Shown here piece by piece: positions 27,174 to 37,967 of a stretch of 64,000 bases of DNA (position 1 is the first letter of the stretch; each line of letters opens with the position of its first letter). Below the pieces are notes generated by a model. It was not told the DNA's origin. It saw only the letters and a program-made list of their open reading frames with translations, and ran no database searches. Origin of the DNA: Paraburkholderia dinghuensis (GTDB taxonomy: Bacteria; Pseudomonadota; Gammaproteobacteria; Burkholderiales; Burkholderiaceae); the NCBI RefSeq assembly GCF_003837865.1, contig NZ_RQIS01000001.1:124001-188000 (forward strand), read 5' to 3'. Position numbers and translations under genes: made by a program.

Positions 27174-28421
27174 ATGACGCTCCAGTCCGTTCTGTCAGTC
27201 CCCGGCCGCCTGCGCACCACGATTCTCGCCCTCGCATGCAGCACAGCGCTGCCGGCCATGAGCGACGTGGCATTGGCGCAAACGCGGCAGCACCCGCCGC
27301 TCACCGTCGCCCAGGCGCAACCGCAAACACCCACGCAGCAGGGACAGACGTTCGAAGAGGAAATCGTCCCTCAGCGTTACGTGAACAACCCGGACGTCGA
27401 AGCATTCATCAACGACATGGTGGCCCGCTACGACTTCGACGCGAACGCACTGCATGCCCTCTTTGCGAGCGCGAGCTACTCGGCGACGGCAGTTAAGCTC
27501 GTCACGCCCTCACCCACGCCGGGCATCAAGAACTGGCGCGCGTATCAGGCGCGCTTTCTCGATCCCGTGCGCATCAACGCGGGCGTGAAGTTCTGGCGCG
27601 AAAACCAGGCCACGTTGCAGCGCGCGGCGGACCAGTTCGGCGTGCCGCCGGAGGTGATCGTCGGCATCATCGGTGTCGAGACGATCTACGGGCGCTACAT
27701 GGGCAACTTCCGCGTGCTCGACGCGCTCACGACGCTCGCGTTCGACTATCCGAACACGCCGAACCGCGCCGACCGCGAAGTGACCTTCCGCAAGAATCTT
27801 GAAGATTATCTGGTGTGGACGCGCGACGCGCAGATCGACGCGACGTCGGTGCTCGGCTCGTACACGGGCGCAATCGGCATTCCGCAATTCCTGCCGAGCA
27901 GCATCGTGCAATACGCCGTCGACTTCAGCGGCGACAATCACATCGACCTGCGCACGAATGCAGCCGATGCGATCGGCAGTGTCGCGAACTATCTGAAGCA
28001 GAACGGCTGGGAGTCGGGCCGTCCGGTGGTGTGGAGAATCGCTGCCGACGCGGGCAGCCAGGGCATAGCACAGGCCGCCGCGGACGGAACGCCCGAACCG
28101 CATTGGCCGCTGGAACAATTGCTGCGCTCGGGGCTCGTGCTAAACGAGCCGGGTGTGGACATCGTGGCCGAAGCGGGCACGCCAGTCACGATCGTCGATC
28201 TGCCGACACCGGGACGCGCGACCGAATACAAGCTCGGGCTGAAGAACTTCTACGTGCTCACGCGCTATAACCGCAGCTTCTTCTACGCGCTCGCGGTGTA
28301 TCAACTGGGTCAGCGCGTCAAGGCGCAGATGCTGGCGACGCAGCCAGGCGGCGGAAGCGGCGCTACGAATGGCGGGGCGACTCCGCCGCCGGCACCGGCA
28401 TCCGCGCCAGGCCAGCAGTAA
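27174..28421 (+). CDS. mltB: Lytic murein transglycosylase B
   Basis: 415-residue MltB (SLT family 3), which cleaves peptidoglycan to 1,6-anhydromuramyl products in the periplasm. A signal peptide covers about residues 1-35. A Gln/Pro-rich linker follows. The catalytic Glu169 lies in GVETIYGRYMG. LVWTRDAQIDATSVLGSYTGAIGIPQFLPSS (split here over about 217-247) is the family's substrate groove. No lipobox is seen. The C-terminal 30 residues are Gly/Pro/Ala-rich and probably disordered. The ATG at 27174 is chosen because it opens the signal peptide. Confidence 0.93.
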   Translation: MTLQSVLSVPGRLRTTILALACSTALPAMSDVALAQTRQHPPLTVAQAQPQTPTQQGQTFEEEIVPQRYVNNPDVEAFINDMVARYDFDANALHALFASASYSATAVKLVTPSPTPGIKNWRAYQARFLDPVRINAGVKFWRENQATLQRAADQFGVPPEVIVGIIGVETIYGRYMGNFRVLDALTTLAFDYPNTPNRADREVTFRKNLEDYLVWTRDAQIDATSVLGSYTGAIGIPQFLPSSIVQYAVDFSGDNHIDLRTNAADAIGSVANYLKQNGWESGRPVVWRIAADAGSQGIAQAAADGTPEPHWPLEQLLRSGLVLNEPGVDIVAEAGTPVTIVDLPTPGRATEYKLGLKNFYVLTRYNRSFFYALAVYQLGQRVKAQMLATQPGGGSGATNGGATPPPAPASAPGQQ

Positions 28422-28432
28422 CGGGTGCGCTG

Positions 28433-28453
28433 GAGGCGGCCACGTGCCGCCTC
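28433..28453. other. Hairpin between convergent mltB and cysM
   Basis: Inverted repeat GAGGCGGC-CACGT-GCCGCCTC just after the mltB stop. It lacks a clear T-run and may be a weak terminator. Confidence 0.4.
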
Positions 28454-28552
28454 ACCCACACCGACCGATTAACTCGATCTGACGCGCGACATTACGCGCG
28501 GGTGCGACAGGTGCATGCGGCCGCATCCGCCATACACACGCGATAGCGTCCC

Positions 28553-29455
28553 TCAAGCCGGGAACACGCCCGTCGAGAGATAGCGGTCACCGCGATCGCA
28601 GACGATAAACACGATCGTGGCATTCTCCAGCTGGCGCGCGAGACGCATGGCCACCTCGCAAGCCCCGCCCGATGAAATCCCCGCAAAAATACCTTCGACC
28701 GAAGCGAGACGACGCGCCATCGTTTCGGCGGCGGCCTGGCTCACGTTCTCGACACGATCGACTCGGCTACGGTCGAAAATCTTCGGCAGATAGGCCTCGG
28801 GCCACTTGCGGATACCCGGAATGCGCGAGCCCTCTTCCGGCTGCGCACCGACGATCTCGATAGCCGGATTCTGTTCCTTCAGATAATGCGACACGCCCAT
28901 GATCGTGCCGGTCGTGCCCATCGACGAAACGAAGTGCGTGATGCGGCCCTCCGTGTCGCGCCAGATTTCAGGGCCGGTGGCCTCGTAATGCGCGAGTGGA
29001 TTGTCGGGGTTCGCGAACTGATCGAGGATGATGCCTTTGCCGTCGCGCTGCATCTGCTCAGCGAGATCACGCGCGTATTCCATGCCGCCCTTCACAGGCG
29101 TGAGCAGGATTTGCGCGCCATAGGCGGCCATGCTCTGGCGGCGCTCGACCGAGAGGTCCTCCGGCATGATCAGCAGCATCTTGTAACCGCGGATCGCTGC
29201 AGCCATCGCGAGCGCGATGCCCGTGTTGCCGCTCGTCGCCTCGATCAGCGTGTCACCCGGCTTGATGCGGCCGCGCTCTTCGGCCTTGCGGATCATCGAA
29301 AGTGCCGGGCGGTCCTTCACCGAGCCCGCCGGATTGTTGCCCTCCAGCTTGGCAAGGACGACGTTGTTACGGGCGCGGATTTCATCGTCCGGCAGACGGA
29401 CGAGTTGCACGAGCGGCGTATTGCCGATGGTGTCTTCGATGGTTTTGTATGACAT
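28553..29455 (-). CDS. cysM: Cysteine synthase B
   Basis: 300-residue PLP enzyme that makes cysteine (or S-sulfocysteine with thiosulfate) from O-acetylserine. PLP lysine is Lys47 in NPAGSVKDR; the phosphate loop SSMGTTGT and the substrate loop EATSGNTG (67-74) are present. The C-terminal RGDRYLSTGVF marks CysM rather than CysK. Monocistronic, with about 360 bp upstream. Confidence 0.95.
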   Translation of the reverse strand: MSYKTIEDTIGNTPLVQLVRLPDDEIRARNNVVLAKLEGNNPAGSVKDRPALSMIRKAEERGRIKPGDTLIEATSGNTGIALAMAAAIRGYKMLLIMPEDLSVERRQSMAAYGAQILLTPVKGGMEYARDLAEQMQRDGKGIILDQFANPDNPLAHYEATGPEIWRDTEGRITHFVSSMGTTGTIMGVSHYLKEQNPAIEIVGAQPEEGSRIPGIRKWPEAYLPKIFDRSRVDRVENVSQAAAETMARRLASVEGIFAGISSGGACEVAMRLARQLENATIVFIVCDRGDRYLSTGVFPA

Positions 29456-29814
29456 GGCTGATTGCGATTCCGCGCGGCGCCTGGCACGGCGCCATTAATG
29501 TGATTGACCTGATGAACCGATTCTAAACCACGCGGCGAGCCCGCGCCGATGAGCCCTTGCCGCCATAGGGCCGTAACGTGCTCGCCCGGCACGCCCACTG
29601 TGCCATTTCCGGTGCGCCCGGGTAAGCGCAGACGCTCACGCGGCGTGGCCCCGGCGTGACATTCCCTGCCCGCGCCGAGCACGCAAAAAAGACCCGCAGC
29701 CCGGACTGCGGGTCAACGCCGCAGAAGCGGCGCCTGAAGGATAGTTGAACGGCCCCGGCACGCGCGGAATAACCGCCGTGAGTGGCCGACGGAAATGGAC
29801 GTGCTGGCGCGGGA
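29456..29814. other. cysM-comEA intergenic region
   Basis: 359 bp containing the cysM promoter region and, near 29685-29714, the terminator of the upstream lipopolysaccharide/comEA transcript. I see no small gene, RNA gene or repeat elsewhere in it. Confidence 0.5.
29685..29714 (-). terminator. Intrinsic terminator downstream of comEA
   Basis: 9-bp GC-rich stem GACCCGCAG / CTGCGGGTC with a 6-nt loop, followed on the minus strand by six T. Confidence 0.85.
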
Positions 29815-30183
29815 CTACTTCTTGATCGTCACCGTGGTAGCGGGTTGACCGGGTGGCGGTGTCTTCGCCTGCGCCGTCTGCGTTATCGGGTCGCTCGGAC
29901 CACTCTGGCCGGCTTGCGTGTTTGCCGGCCCGACCGACAATCCTTCGGTCTGCAGACGTTCGACCGTATGGCCGCCCATGCCCTTCACGCGCTTGCCGAG
30001 GTCGGCGGAATCCTTGAATGGGCCGTGCGCTTCGCGCTCGTCGAGGATGGCTTTGGCCTTGGCGGGCCCGATGCCCTTGATGCCGCGCAGGGCGTCTTCA
30101 TTGGCCGTATTGACGTCGACCGCCGCGATCGCGTGGCCGAATGCGGCAAGCAGCAGAGCTGCCGCGAGCAGTTTCCTGAACAT
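29815..30183 (-). CDS. ComEA-like helix-hairpin-helix DNA-binding protein
   Basis: 122-residue secreted protein. A signal peptide (MFRKLLAAALLLAAFGHAIA) precedes two helix-hairpin-helix motifs: DVNTANEDALRGIKGIGPAKAKAIL and the downstream KRVKGMGGHTVERLQ. This is the ComEA DNA-uptake fold in its short periplasmic form. A Pro/Gln/Thr-rich tail follows. Binding of incoming DNA in the periplasm is inferred from family. AAGGGAGAT precedes the ATG at 30183. It follows hldD by 78 bp. Confidence 0.88.
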   Translation of the reverse strand: MFRKLLAAALLLAAFGHAIAAVDVNTANEDALRGIKGIGPAKAKAILDEREAHGPFKDSADLGKRVKGMGGHTVERLQTEGLSVGPANTQAGQSGPSDPITQTAQAKTPPPGQPATTVTIKK

Positions 30184-30261
30184 GCTGGATCTCCCTTGAA
30201 ACCGCCTGCCGACGACCATCGCCGGCAGGGAGAGTCCAGTTTAGAAAGTTGCGGCTTCGAA

Positions 30262-31254
30262 TTACACCTGGCCAGACAGCCAACGTACGTAGCGATCGAC
30301 GCCTTCCTGAACCGTCAGGAACGGTGCGTCGTAGCCGGCTGCACGCAGCTTCGTCTGATCGGCCTGGGTGAAGCACTGGTACTTGCCGCGCAACGCGTCG
30401 GGGAACGGAACGTATTCGATCAGACCGTGTTGCACCTGCTCGTCGAGCGTGAGCGGCGCTTCGCCCTTCATCGCGCGCAATGTGTTGACCACGGTGCTCG
30501 CGATATCGTTGAACGGCTGCGCACGGCCGCTGCCGAGGTTGAAGATGCCGTTCTTCTCGGGGTGATCGAAGAAAAACAGGTTGACCTTCACGACGTCCTC
30601 GACCGACACGAAGTCGCGCGTCTGCTGGCCGGGCCCGTAGCCGTTGTATTCGCCGAAAAGCTTCACGTGGCCTTCGGCACGGAACTGGTTGAAGTTGTGA
30701 AACGCCACCGACGCCATGCGCCCCTTGTGCGTTTCGCGCGGACCGTAGACGTTGAAGTAGCGAAAACCGGCGATCTGGCTCTGCGCGGTGGGCAGTACGC
30801 GACGAATCACCTGGTCGAACAGGAACTTCGAATAGCCGTAGACGTTCAGCGGCGCTTCCACTTCGCGCTCTTCGACGAAGCGGGTCGACCCGCCGTAGAC
30901 CGCCGCCGACGACGCATACAGGAACTGCGCGCGCTGCGCGAGGCAGGCGTCGAGGACCGCGCGGCTGTAGCGGAAGTTGTTGTCCATCATGTAGCGGCCG
31001 TCGGTCTCCATCGTGTCCGAACAGGCGCCTTCGTGGAACACCGCGCGCACCTTGCCGAAGTCGCCGCGCGCGAAGCGCTCGACGAACTCGGTCTTGTCGA
31101 TGTAATCGTCGATCTCGCAGTCGACGATATTCTTGAACTTGTCTGCGCGCGTGAGATTGTCGACGGCGATGATGCGGTTTTCGCCACGCTCGTTGAGCGC
31201 CTTGACGATGTTGCTGCCGATGAAGCCAGCCGCGCCGGTCACGATGAGGGTCAT
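30262..31254 (-). CDS. hldD: ADP-glyceromanno-heptose 6-epimerase
   Basis: 330-residue short-chain-type epimerase (RfaD) that makes ADP-L-glycero-D-manno-heptose for the lipopolysaccharide inner core. NADP-binding GAAGFIGSN (7-15) and the catalytic YGYSK (Tyr139/Lys143) are seen, with SSAAVYGG. Last sugar-nucleotide gene of the ugd-rfaE1-hldD group, 105 bp after rfaE1. Confidence 0.96.
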   Translation of the reverse strand: MTLIVTGAAGFIGSNIVKALNERGENRIIAVDNLTRADKFKNIVDCEIDDYIDKTEFVERFARGDFGKVRAVFHEGACSDTMETDGRYMMDNNFRYSRAVLDACLAQRAQFLYASSAAVYGGSTRFVEEREVEAPLNVYGYSKFLFDQVIRRVLPTAQSQIAGFRYFNVYGPRETHKGRMASVAFHNFNQFRAEGHVKLFGEYNGYGPGQQTRDFVSVEDVVKVNLFFFDHPEKNGIFNLGSGRAQPFNDIASTVVNTLRAMKGEAPLTLDEQVQHGLIEYVPFPDALRGKYQCFTQADQTKLRAAGYDAPFLTVQEGVDRYVRWLSGQV

Positions 31255-31359
31255 GGTGTGCCTGTGATGAGGAGGTCGCGTCGCGCGCGAAGCGCACCGC
31301 CGTCGACGCCACGTACCGGTTGGATACGCAGCGCGCGGGCGGTGGCCGCGCGCGCAACG

Positions 31360-32382
31360 TCAGTGAAAGAGTTCGTCGTAGTCGACGGTGGCCGTGCCGA
31401 GCTTGCCGACCACGATGCCCGCGGCGCGGTTCGCAAGCGCGACGCCCTGCACGAGCGGCAGGCCCGCGCCAAGCGAGACCGCGACAGTCGCGATTACCGT
31501 GTCGCCGGCGCCCGAGACATCATACACTTCGCGTGCATCGGCCGGCGCGTGCAGCACGCCCGCGTCGGTGAAGAGCGTCATGCCCTCCTCCGAGCGCGTG
31601 AGCAGCAGCGCATCGAACTGCAATTCGCGGCGCAGTTTCGTCACGCGCGCAAGCAGGTCCGCTTCCGACTTCCAGGTGCCCACCACTTCGCGCAGTTCCG
31701 CGCGGTTTGGCGTGATGACGCTCGCGCCTCGATAGCGCTCCCAGTCGTCGCCTTTCGGATCGACGAGCACGGCTTTGCCCGCAGCGCGCGCCGTGGCAAT
31801 CATCTGCGTGACGTGCGTGAGACCGCCCTTCGCGTAGTCGGACATGAGGATCACGTCGTGCGACGGCAAAAGCGCGTCGAAGCGCGCGAGGCCCGCGAGC
31901 AGCACTTCGTGTGCCGGCGTGTTTTCGAAGTCCACGCGCAGCAACTGCTGCTGACGCGACAGCACGCGCAGCTTGATCGTCGTGGGTAGCGCGGGATCGC
32001 GTTCGAGAAACGCGTTCACACCGCTTTCGCCGAGCAACTCGACGATGCGTTCACCCGGCTCGTCATGACCTACCACGCAGAGCAACCCCGCCTGCGCACC
32101 GAGCGCGACAGCGTTGCGGGCGACGTTCGCCGCGCCGCCGAGGCGGTCCTCCTGGCGCTGCACGTGCACGACGGGCACAGGCGCTTCGGGCGAAATACGG
32201 TTGACGTCGCCGAACCAGTAGCGGTCGAGCATGACGTCCCCCACCACGAGCACGCGCGATGCGGCGAACTTCTCGCGCGGCACGTGCTCGACGGCGGGCG
32301 CAAGCGTCGCTCCCGCCGGAATACCCGTGCGGGGCGTCACGGGTTCAGACTGCAGGGGTTGCATCCGTTGCGAGCTTGACAT
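31360..32382 (-). CDS. rfaE1: D-glycero-beta-D-manno-heptose-7-phosphate kinase
   Basis: 340-residue PfkB-family kinase that phosphorylates heptose 7-phosphate at C1. It is the separate kinase (HldA type), without the nucleotidyltransferase half of E. coli HldE. Seen: [29 protein letters not shown] near the N-terminus, [12 protein letters not shown], and the PfkB signature [11 protein letters not shown] with the catalytic Asp. The start is chosen at ATG 32382, which overlaps ugd by 38 bp; TTG 32409 or ATG 32364 are alternatives. The N-terminal 45 residues are not conserved. Confidence 0.92.
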   Translation of the reverse strand: MSSSQRMQPLQSEPVTPRTGIPAGATLAPAVEHVPREKFAASRVLVVGDVMLDRYWFGDVNRISPEAPVPVVHVQRQEDRLGGAANVARNAVALGAQAGLLCVVGHDEPGERIVELLGESGVNAFLERDPALPTTIKLRVLSRQQQLLRVDFENTPAHEVLLAGLARFDALLPSHDVILMSDYAKGGLTHVTQMIATARAAGKAVLVDPKGDDWERYRGASVITPNRAELREVVGTWKSEADLLARVTKLRRELQFDALLLTRSEEGMTLFTDAGVLHAPADAREVYDVSGAGDTVIATVAVSLGAGLPLVQGVALANRAAGIVVGKLGTATVDYDELFH

Positions 32383-33751
32383 GCGGCCGCCCAATCGATT
32401 GATAGTCAATGCCGAGTTCCGCCATTGCGTCCGGCTCGTAGAGATTGCGTCCGTCGAAAATACGCGGCGCCTTGAGCACCGACTTCAGATGAACGAAGTC
32501 CGGCGCCTTGAATGCGGTCCATTCCGTGACGATCACGAGCGCGTCGGCACCCACGAGCGCCTCGTCCTGGCTCGATGCGAACGTGAGGCGGCCGAGCAGT
32601 TCCGGCGCCTGCTTGAGGTCGAGCGCGAACACACGTTTCGCTTCGTCCGTCGCGACCGGATCGTACGCGGTCACCGTCGCACCGCGCAAAAGCAGCGCCT
32701 CGATCACGCGGCGGCTCGACGCTTCGCGCATGTCGTCGGTGTTCGGCTTGAACGCGAGGCCCCACACGGCGAAGTGCCTGCCCGTCAGGTCGTCGCCGAA
32801 GGCGTCGAGGATCTTGCGCACCAGCACTTCCTTCTGGCCGTGATTCACGTCCTCGACCGCTTCGAGGATGCGCAGGTTCTGCCCCGATTCCGCGGCAGTG
32901 CGAATCAGCGCCTGCACGTCTTTCGGGAAGCATGAGCCGCCGTAGCCGCAGCCCGCATAGAGGAAGTGATAGCCGATGCGCGGATCGGAACCGATACCGC
33001 GCCGCACCGATTCGATATCGGCGCCGACGCGGTCGGCGAGATTCGCCATTTCGTTCATGAACGAGATGCGCGTGGCGAGCATCGCGTTGGCGGCGTACTT
33101 CGTGAACTCGGCGGAACGCACGTCCATGTAGATCGTGCGCTCGTGATTGCGGTTGAACGGCGCATAGAGACGCTTCATCTTCTCGCGCGCGACGTTGCCG
33201 CTTTCGTCCTCGTCGATACCGATGATGATGCGGTCCGGCCGCATGAAATCCTCGACGGCCGCGCCTTCCTTCAGAAACTCGGGATTCGAGACGACCGAAA
33301 ATCCGTGCTGCGCGCTGCCCGCGAGGCCGCGTTTCGCGATTTCCTCGGCGAGCACGTCGTGCACGCGCTGCGCCGTGCCGACGGGCACCGTCGATTTGTC
33401 GACGACCACCTTGAAACCGTTCATGTAACGGCCAATGCTGCGCGCCGCTTCGAGCACGTACTGGAGGTCAGCCGAGCCATCCTCGTCGGGCGGCGTGCCC
33501 ACGGCGATGAACTGCACGTCGCCATGTTCGACACTCGCGGCGATGTCCGTTGAAAACGTGATACGGCCCGCCGCGCGATTGCGCGCGATGAGCTCGAGCA
33601 GGCCGGGTTCGTGGATTGGCACGCCGCCGGCGTTCAGGATGTCGATCTTGCGCGGATCGACATCGAGGCAGAACACGTCGTGACCGATCTCGGCCAGGCA
33701 CGCCCCGGTGACGAGGCCGACGTACCCTGTACCGATAATGGTGATTTTCAT
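32345..33751 (-). CDS. ugd: UDP-glucose 6-dehydrogenase
   Basis: 468-residue NAD enzyme that oxidises UDP-glucose twice to UDP-glucuronate, precursor of Ara4N and capsule sugars. N-terminal [17 protein letters not shown], the KSTVPVGTA loop, NPEFLKEG and the catalytic cysteine motif GGSCFPKD are present. In Burkholderia this gene supplies Ara4N for lipid A, which fits the adjacent lipopolysaccharide genes. The stop lies inside rfaE1. Confidence 0.96.
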   Translation of the reverse strand: MKITIIGTGYVGLVTGACLAEIGHDVFCLDVDPRKIDILNAGGVPIHEPGLLELIARNRAAGRITFSTDIAASVEHGDVQFIAVGTPPDEDGSADLQYVLEAARSIGRYMNGFKVVVDKSTVPVGTAQRVHDVLAEEIAKRGLAGSAQHGFSVVSNPEFLKEGAAVEDFMRPDRIIIGIDEDESGNVAREKMKRLYAPFNRNHERTIYMDVRSAEFTKYAANAMLATRISFMNEMANLADRVGADIESVRRGIGSDPRIGYHFLYAGCGYGGSCFPKDVQALIRTAAESGQNLRILEAVEDVNHGQKEVLVRKILDAFGDDLTGRHFAVWGLAFKPNTDDMREASSRRVIEALLLRGATVTAYDPVATDEAKRVFALDLKQAPELLGRLTFASSQDEALVGADALVIVTEWTAFKAPDFVHLKSVLKAPRIFDGRNLYEPDAMAELGIDYQSIGRPHVKLATDATPAV

Positions 33752-33865
33752 ACGCTCTCCGGTGACAGATTCTGATGTTGGGCGGGTGGCCGGCCGCGCG
33801 GCCGGCGAGGACCGCGGGCAGACGCGCCAGTCAGCGGCGCAGTCCGCACGAAGGCCACCGGACGG

Positions 33866-35041
33866 TCAGTTCGAGGCCGGAACCGGCTCGACGCGGCGCG
33901 GCGCATAGGTTTCCCAGCCGCTGCACCCCGGGCACTGCCAATAGAAGAGGCGCGCCCGGAAACCGCAATTCTGGCATGTATAACGTGGCAGATTTTTGGT
34001 GCGCTGCTGGAGCAGCGAGCGCATCAGTTCGAGTTCGCTGCGGCGCGGCTCCTCGGCAGCAGCCTGCTGCGCTTCCAGTAGCCGCGACATGCCAGCGAGA
34101 TTCGGCGACTTCTGCATCTGTGCGCGAGCGAGCGCGTGCGCCGCATCGGCGCCGCGCAGGGCCGCCACGTACTTGTAGGCGACGTCGAGCAGATCGTTCG
34201 ACGGATACGCATCGACCCATTGAGTCAGCAACTGCGCACCCTCATCGGCACGGCCGAGCGTCTCGTAGGCCTTCATCACCTTCTCGGCAACGAGCGGCAG
34301 ATACGCGGGATTTTGTTCTTCCACGCGGCGCCACTGCGCGAGCGCGGACTCGCCGGCCCCGCTCGCGGCATCGACGTCGCCGCCGAGGATCGTCGCCCGC
34401 ACGTTCTGCGGATTGGCCTTCAGCGCAAACGCGAGTTGACGTCGCGCTTCGTCGGGCTTCTTCTGCTGCAGCGCTTCCTGCGCCAGTTCGCAGTGGAACT
34501 GGGCGATTTCGAGGTCGAGCGAGCCCGCACCCATCTTTTCGAGCTGACGTGCGGTGTCGATCGAGCGGTTCCAGTCCTTCTCGATCTCGTAGATCGTGAG
34601 AAGCGCGCGCTGCGCACCTTGCGCGTAGTCGCCCGACTGCAGCGAGACGAACGTCTCTTCCGCGCGATCGAGCAAGCCCGCCTTCAGATAATCCTGGCCG
34701 AGTTCATAGAGCGCGTGGTCGCGTTCGTTGACCGGCAGATCGGGCCGCGAAAGCAGGTTCTGGTGCACGCGGATTGCGCGGTCGGTCTCGCCGCGGCGAC
34801 GGAACAGGTTGCCGAGCGCGAAGTGCAGTTCGACCGTTTCGGGGTCGAGTTTAGCGACCTCGATAAACGCGTCGATGGCCTTGTCCGGCTGCTCGTTGAG
34901 CAGGAAGTTCAAGCCGCGGAAATACGAACGCGGAAGATTGGCGCTTTCGGACAAGAGCGCCTTGAGGTCGTAGCGCGACGCCATCCACCCGAGCGCGAAC
35001 GCGACGGGAATGACGAGCAACCACCAGAAATCGAGATCCAT
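33866..35041 (-). CDS. lapB: Lipopolysaccharide assembly protein LapB
   Basis: 391-residue LapB (YciM). A single N-terminal membrane helix (residues 4-21, FWWLLVIPVAFALGWMAS) anchors a cytosolic TPR array. The C-terminal rubredoxin-like zinc domain has two CxxC pairs (TCQNCG and QCPGCSG). In E. coli it presents LpxC to FtsH and balances lipid A synthesis. Preceded by lapA at 65 bp. It is clearly full length. Confidence 0.95.
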   Translation of the reverse strand: MDLDFWWLLVIPVAFALGWMASRYDLKALLSESANLPRSYFRGLNFLLNEQPDKAIDAFIEVAKLDPETVELHFALGNLFRRRGETDRAIRVHQNLLSRPDLPVNERDHALYELGQDYLKAGLLDRAEETFVSLQSGDYAQGAQRALLTIYEIEKDWNRSIDTARQLEKMGAGSLDLEIAQFHCELAQEALQQKKPDEARRQLAFALKANPQNVRATILGGDVDAASGAGESALAQWRRVEEQNPAYLPLVAEKVMKAYETLGRADEGAQLLTQWVDAYPSNDLLDVAYKYVAALRGADAAHALARAQMQKSPNLAGMSRLLEAQQAAAEEPRRSELELMRSLLQQRTKNLPRYTCQNCGFRARLFYWQCPGCSGWETYAPRRVEPVPASN

Positions 35042-35106
35042 GCGAGCGATGGTGTAAGCGGAAAGATGAACCGCGCGCCTTCAAGGCACGCGGCGAAGCG
35101 GTCATT

Positions 35107-35400
35107 TCAGATAAGCGGCGGCAGTGGCGGTTCAGCGACCGGCGCGGGTGTCTCGCGTGCCGTGCGCAGATCCCGCTTCAGGCGACCGTTCTCCATGCGC
35201 AGCCGGAACATGGCGGGCACTGCGGAGAGCAGCCCGGCGAGCAGCCCGACCACAAAAAACGCGAGGCCGATCAGGATCAGCGGAGCTTGCCACGCATACC
35301 CGGCAAGGAAGTTCAACGTCGAGGGTTGCGTGTTGTCGAGTGCGAGGACGAGCAGCAACACGAACACCAGCACACGGACCACCCAGGCGATCAATCTCAT
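35107..35400 (-). CDS. lapA: LapA-domain inner-membrane protein
   Basis: 97-residue membrane protein with two hydrophobic helices (about residues 4-22 and 38-62) and a basic coiled segment RLRMENGRLKRDLRT. It matches the LapA/YciS family, which is coupled to LapB in lipopolysaccharide assembly. The ATG at 35400 begins MRLIAWVVRVLVF; a far longer upstream frame has no support. It lies between the ihfB terminator and lapB. Confidence 0.9.
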   Translation of the reverse strand: MRLIAWVVRVLVFVLLLVLALDNTQPSTLNFLAGYAWQAPLILIGLAFFVVGLLAGLLSAVPAMFRLRMENGRLKRDLRTARETPAPVAEPPLPPLI

Positions 35401-35701
35401 GAAAGAGTCTCTTGGCAGTTGCAAGGAAGGCACCGGCGAGGTGCCGGCGACGGTCGCCATACTGCGCCGCAGCACGAGCCGCGCAGAAGTGACCCGTATT
35501 GTAAATGAACGCCTGGCGAGCGGGCACCCACACGAAAATGTGCCGCACGGCTGCCGGACATGGCGCCTGGCCGCGAGCGCGGAACAGAGGCAAAAATAGC
35601 AGGCGAAAAAAAAGCGCCCTAAGGCGCTTTTCTGGTCCATGCGTCTGGCCAACCCGATTGGCCGCCGGCGATCGAGAGATCACCGAAGCTGCGAGCAACA
35701 C
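35401..35701. other. ihfB-lapA intergenic region
   Basis: 301 bp. Holds the ihfB terminator (35606-35631) and must contain a promoter for lapAB. Nothing else recognised. Confidence 0.5.
35606..35631 (-). terminator. Intrinsic terminator of the rpsA-ihfB transcript
   Basis: 9-bp stem AAAAGCGCC / GGCGCTTTT with a CTAA loop and a T-run on the minus strand. Confidence 0.85.
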
Positions 35702-36025
35702 TTACAGATCGTCGTCCGGCTCGTCTGCCTTCAACGGCTCACCCGAGCGCCGGTCCACGCGCTCGCGCAATTCTTTGCCAGGCTTGAAGTGCGGCACGAA
35801 CTTCTCGGGCACCAACACTTTTTCCCCCGACTTCGGATTACGTCCGACACGCGACGGCCGGCGGTTCAGGCCGAAGCTGCCGAAGCCGCGAATTTCGATG
35901 CGATGGCCCTTCGCAAGCGCGTCGGACATCGCATCGAGCATCGTTTTGACCGCGAAATCCGCATCCTTGAGAACAAGTTGCGGAAATCGCGTAGCCAGCT
36001 GCGCGACCAATTCTGATTTGGTCAT
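35702..36025 (-). CDS. ihfB: Integration host factor beta subunit
   Basis: 107-residue IHF-beta, a DNA-bending nucleoid protein that forms a heterodimer with Ihf[18 protein letters not shown] and [28 protein letters not shown] are diagnostic; the Pro that intercalates DNA lies in the RNPKSGE arm. The acidic C-terminal tail (KADEPDDDL) is typical of Burkholderia. Starts 26 bp after rpsA. Confidence 0.96.
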   Translation of the reverse strand: MTKSELVAQLATRFPQLVLKDADFAVKTMLDAMSDALAKGHRIEIRGFGSFGLNRRPSRVGRNPKSGEKVLVPEKFVPHFKPGKELRERVDRRSGEPLKADEPDDDL

Positions 36026-36051
36026 ACTTCAGCTGCCCCCGTTTTTGAGGC

Positions 36052-37764
36052 TTACTGGTTCTGGCCGTCGAGCTTGGCCTTCAGCAGCGCGCCCAGGTTC
36101 GTCGTGCCGGTGGCAGCCGCACCCGAGTCAGCCGAAATGCTGCGCAGCGCTTCTTGCTGCTCGGCCGAGTCCTTCGCCTTGATCGACAGGTTGATGCCAC
36201 GCGACTTGCGATCGATGTTGATGATCATCGCGTTGACCTTGTCGCCTTCCTTCAGCACGTTGCGAGCATCTTCCACGCGGTCTTGCGCGATTTCCGAAGC
36301 ACGCAGGTAGCCTTCGACGTCGGCGTTCAGCGTGACCACAGCGCCCTTGGCGTCGACCGACTTGACGATACCGTCGACGATCGAACCCTTGTCGTTCATG
36401 GCAACGAAGTTGCTGAACGGGTCGCCTTCGAGCTGCTTGATGCCGAGCGAGATACGCTCCTTCTCGACGTCGATGCCCAGAACCACAGCCTCGACTTCGT
36501 CGCCCTTCTTGTACTTGCGCACGGCTTCTTCGCCGGTTTCGCTCCACGACAGGTCGGAGAGGTGAACCAGGCCGTCGATGCCGCCAGGCAGGCCGATGAA
36601 CACGCCGAAGTCGGTGATCGACTTGATCGCGCCCTGGAGCTTGTCGCCCTTCTTGAAGTTGCGGCTGAAGTCATCCCACGGATTCGGCTTGCACTGCTTC
36701 ATGCCGAGGCTGATACGGCGGCGGTCTTCGTCGATCTCGAGGACCATGACTTCGACTTCGTCGCCCAGCTGGACAACCTTCGACGGAGCAACGTTCTTGT
36801 TGGTCCAGTCCATTTCCGAAACGTGGACGAGGCCTTCGATGCCCGACTCGACTTCAACGAACGCGCCGTAGTCGGTGATGTTCGTGACCTTGCCGAACAG
36901 ACGCGTGCCCGACGGGTAACGGCGCGAGATGCCTTCCCACGGATCGTCGCCCAGTTGCTTGATACCGAGCGAAACGCGGTTCTTTTCCTGGTCGAACTTG
37001 AGGATCTTGGCGGTGACTTCCTGGCCAACCGAGAGAACTTCGCTCGGGTGACGCACGCGACGCCATGCGATGTCGGTGATGTGCAGCAGGCCGTCGATGC
37101 CGCCGAGGTCCACGAACGCGCCGTAGTCGGTGATGTTCTTGACCACGCCGTTGACGATCGCGCCTTCCTTCAGCGTTTCGAGCAGCTTTGCGCGCTCTTC
37201 GCCTTGCGTGGCTTCGATCACTGCGCGGCGCGACAGCACGACGTTGTTACGCTTGCGGTCGAGCTTGATGACGCGGAATTCGAGGGTCTTGCCTTCGTAC
37301 GGCGTCGTGTCCTTGACCGGACGCGTGTCGACGAGCGAACCCGGCAGGAACGCGCGGATGCCGTTGACCATGACGGTCATGCCGCCCTTGACCTTGCCCG
37401 TGATCGTGCCGGTCACGAGTTCGTTGTTGTCGAGAGCCTTTTCCAGCGACAGCCACGAAGCCAGACGCTTCGCCTTGTCGCGCGACAGGATCGTGTCGCC
37501 GTAGCCGTTTTCCAGCGCGTCGATCGCGACGGAAACGAAATCGCCCGCCTGCACTTCCACCTCGCCCGCGTCGTTCAGGAATTCCTCGAGCGGGATGTAG
37601 GCCTCGGACTTCAGGCCGGCGTTGACGACCACGAAATTGTGGTCAACACGCACGACTTCGGCAGAGATGACTTCGCCGGCGCGCATGTCCTGGCGGGTCA
37701 GCGACTCTTCGAACAGAGCCGCGAAAGATTCGGTATTCGGGGTAGAGGTTTGCAGGTCGGACAT
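36052..37764 (-). CDS. rpsA: 30S ribosomal protein S1
   Basis: 570-residue S1 with six S1 RNA-binding domains, of which the repeats with [41 protein letters not shown] and [21 protein letters not shown] are the clearest. S1 unwinds mRNA at the ribosome and represses its own translation. Length is close to E. coli (557). The ATG at 37764 begins [20 protein letters not shown]. The 203-bp leader before it contains several inverted repeats that could act in autoregulation. Confidence 0.97.
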   Translation of the reverse strand: MSDLQTSTPNTESFAALFEESLTRQDMRAGEVISAEVVRVDHNFVVVNAGLKSEAYIPLEEFLNDAGEVEVQAGDFVSVAIDALENGYGDTILSRDKAKRLASWLSLEKALDNNELVTGTITGKVKGGMTVMVNGIRAFLPGSLVDTRPVKDTTPYEGKTLEFRVIKLDRKRNNVVLSRRAVIEATQGEERAKLLETLKEGAIVNGVVKNITDYGAFVDLGGIDGLLHITDIAWRRVRHPSEVLSVGQEVTAKILKFDQEKNRVSLGIKQLGDDPWEGISRRYPSGTRLFGKVTNITDYGAFVEVESGIEGLVHVSEMDWTNKNVAPSKVVQLGDEVEVMVLEIDEDRRRISLGMKQCKPNPWDDFSRNFKKGDKLQGAIKSITDFGVFIGLPGGIDGLVHLSDLSWSETGEEAVRKYKKGDEVEAVVLGIDVEKERISLGIKQLEGDPFSNFVAMNDKGSIVDGIVKSVDAKGAVVTLNADVEGYLRASEIAQDRVEDARNVLKEGDKVNAMIINIDRKSRGINLSIKAKDSAEQQEALRSISADSGAAATGTTNLGALLKAKLDGQNQ

Positions 37765-37967
37765 AAAAATCTGAATTTGCATGGATTTTGCACGGCGATT
37801 TACTGCAGTTTTCACTGCATGCCGGTCATACGACCGGTCGCGCCTTCTTGCCGGAACACCTGTTCACGGCGCATCTGCAAAATGCCACGCGGGGTTAAGG
37901 GGTTTAACACACGCACCGCTTACGCGGAGCACCACTGCTACTGCTACTTTTACAACTCACACTCAGC
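37765..37967 (-). promoter_or_regulatory. rpsA leader region
   Basis: 203 bp between cmk and rpsA. Contains a hairpin CCGGTC-ATAC-GACCGG (37822-37837) among others. In many proteobacteria S1 autoregulates through structure in this leader. That the same occurs here is an inference. Confidence 0.4.
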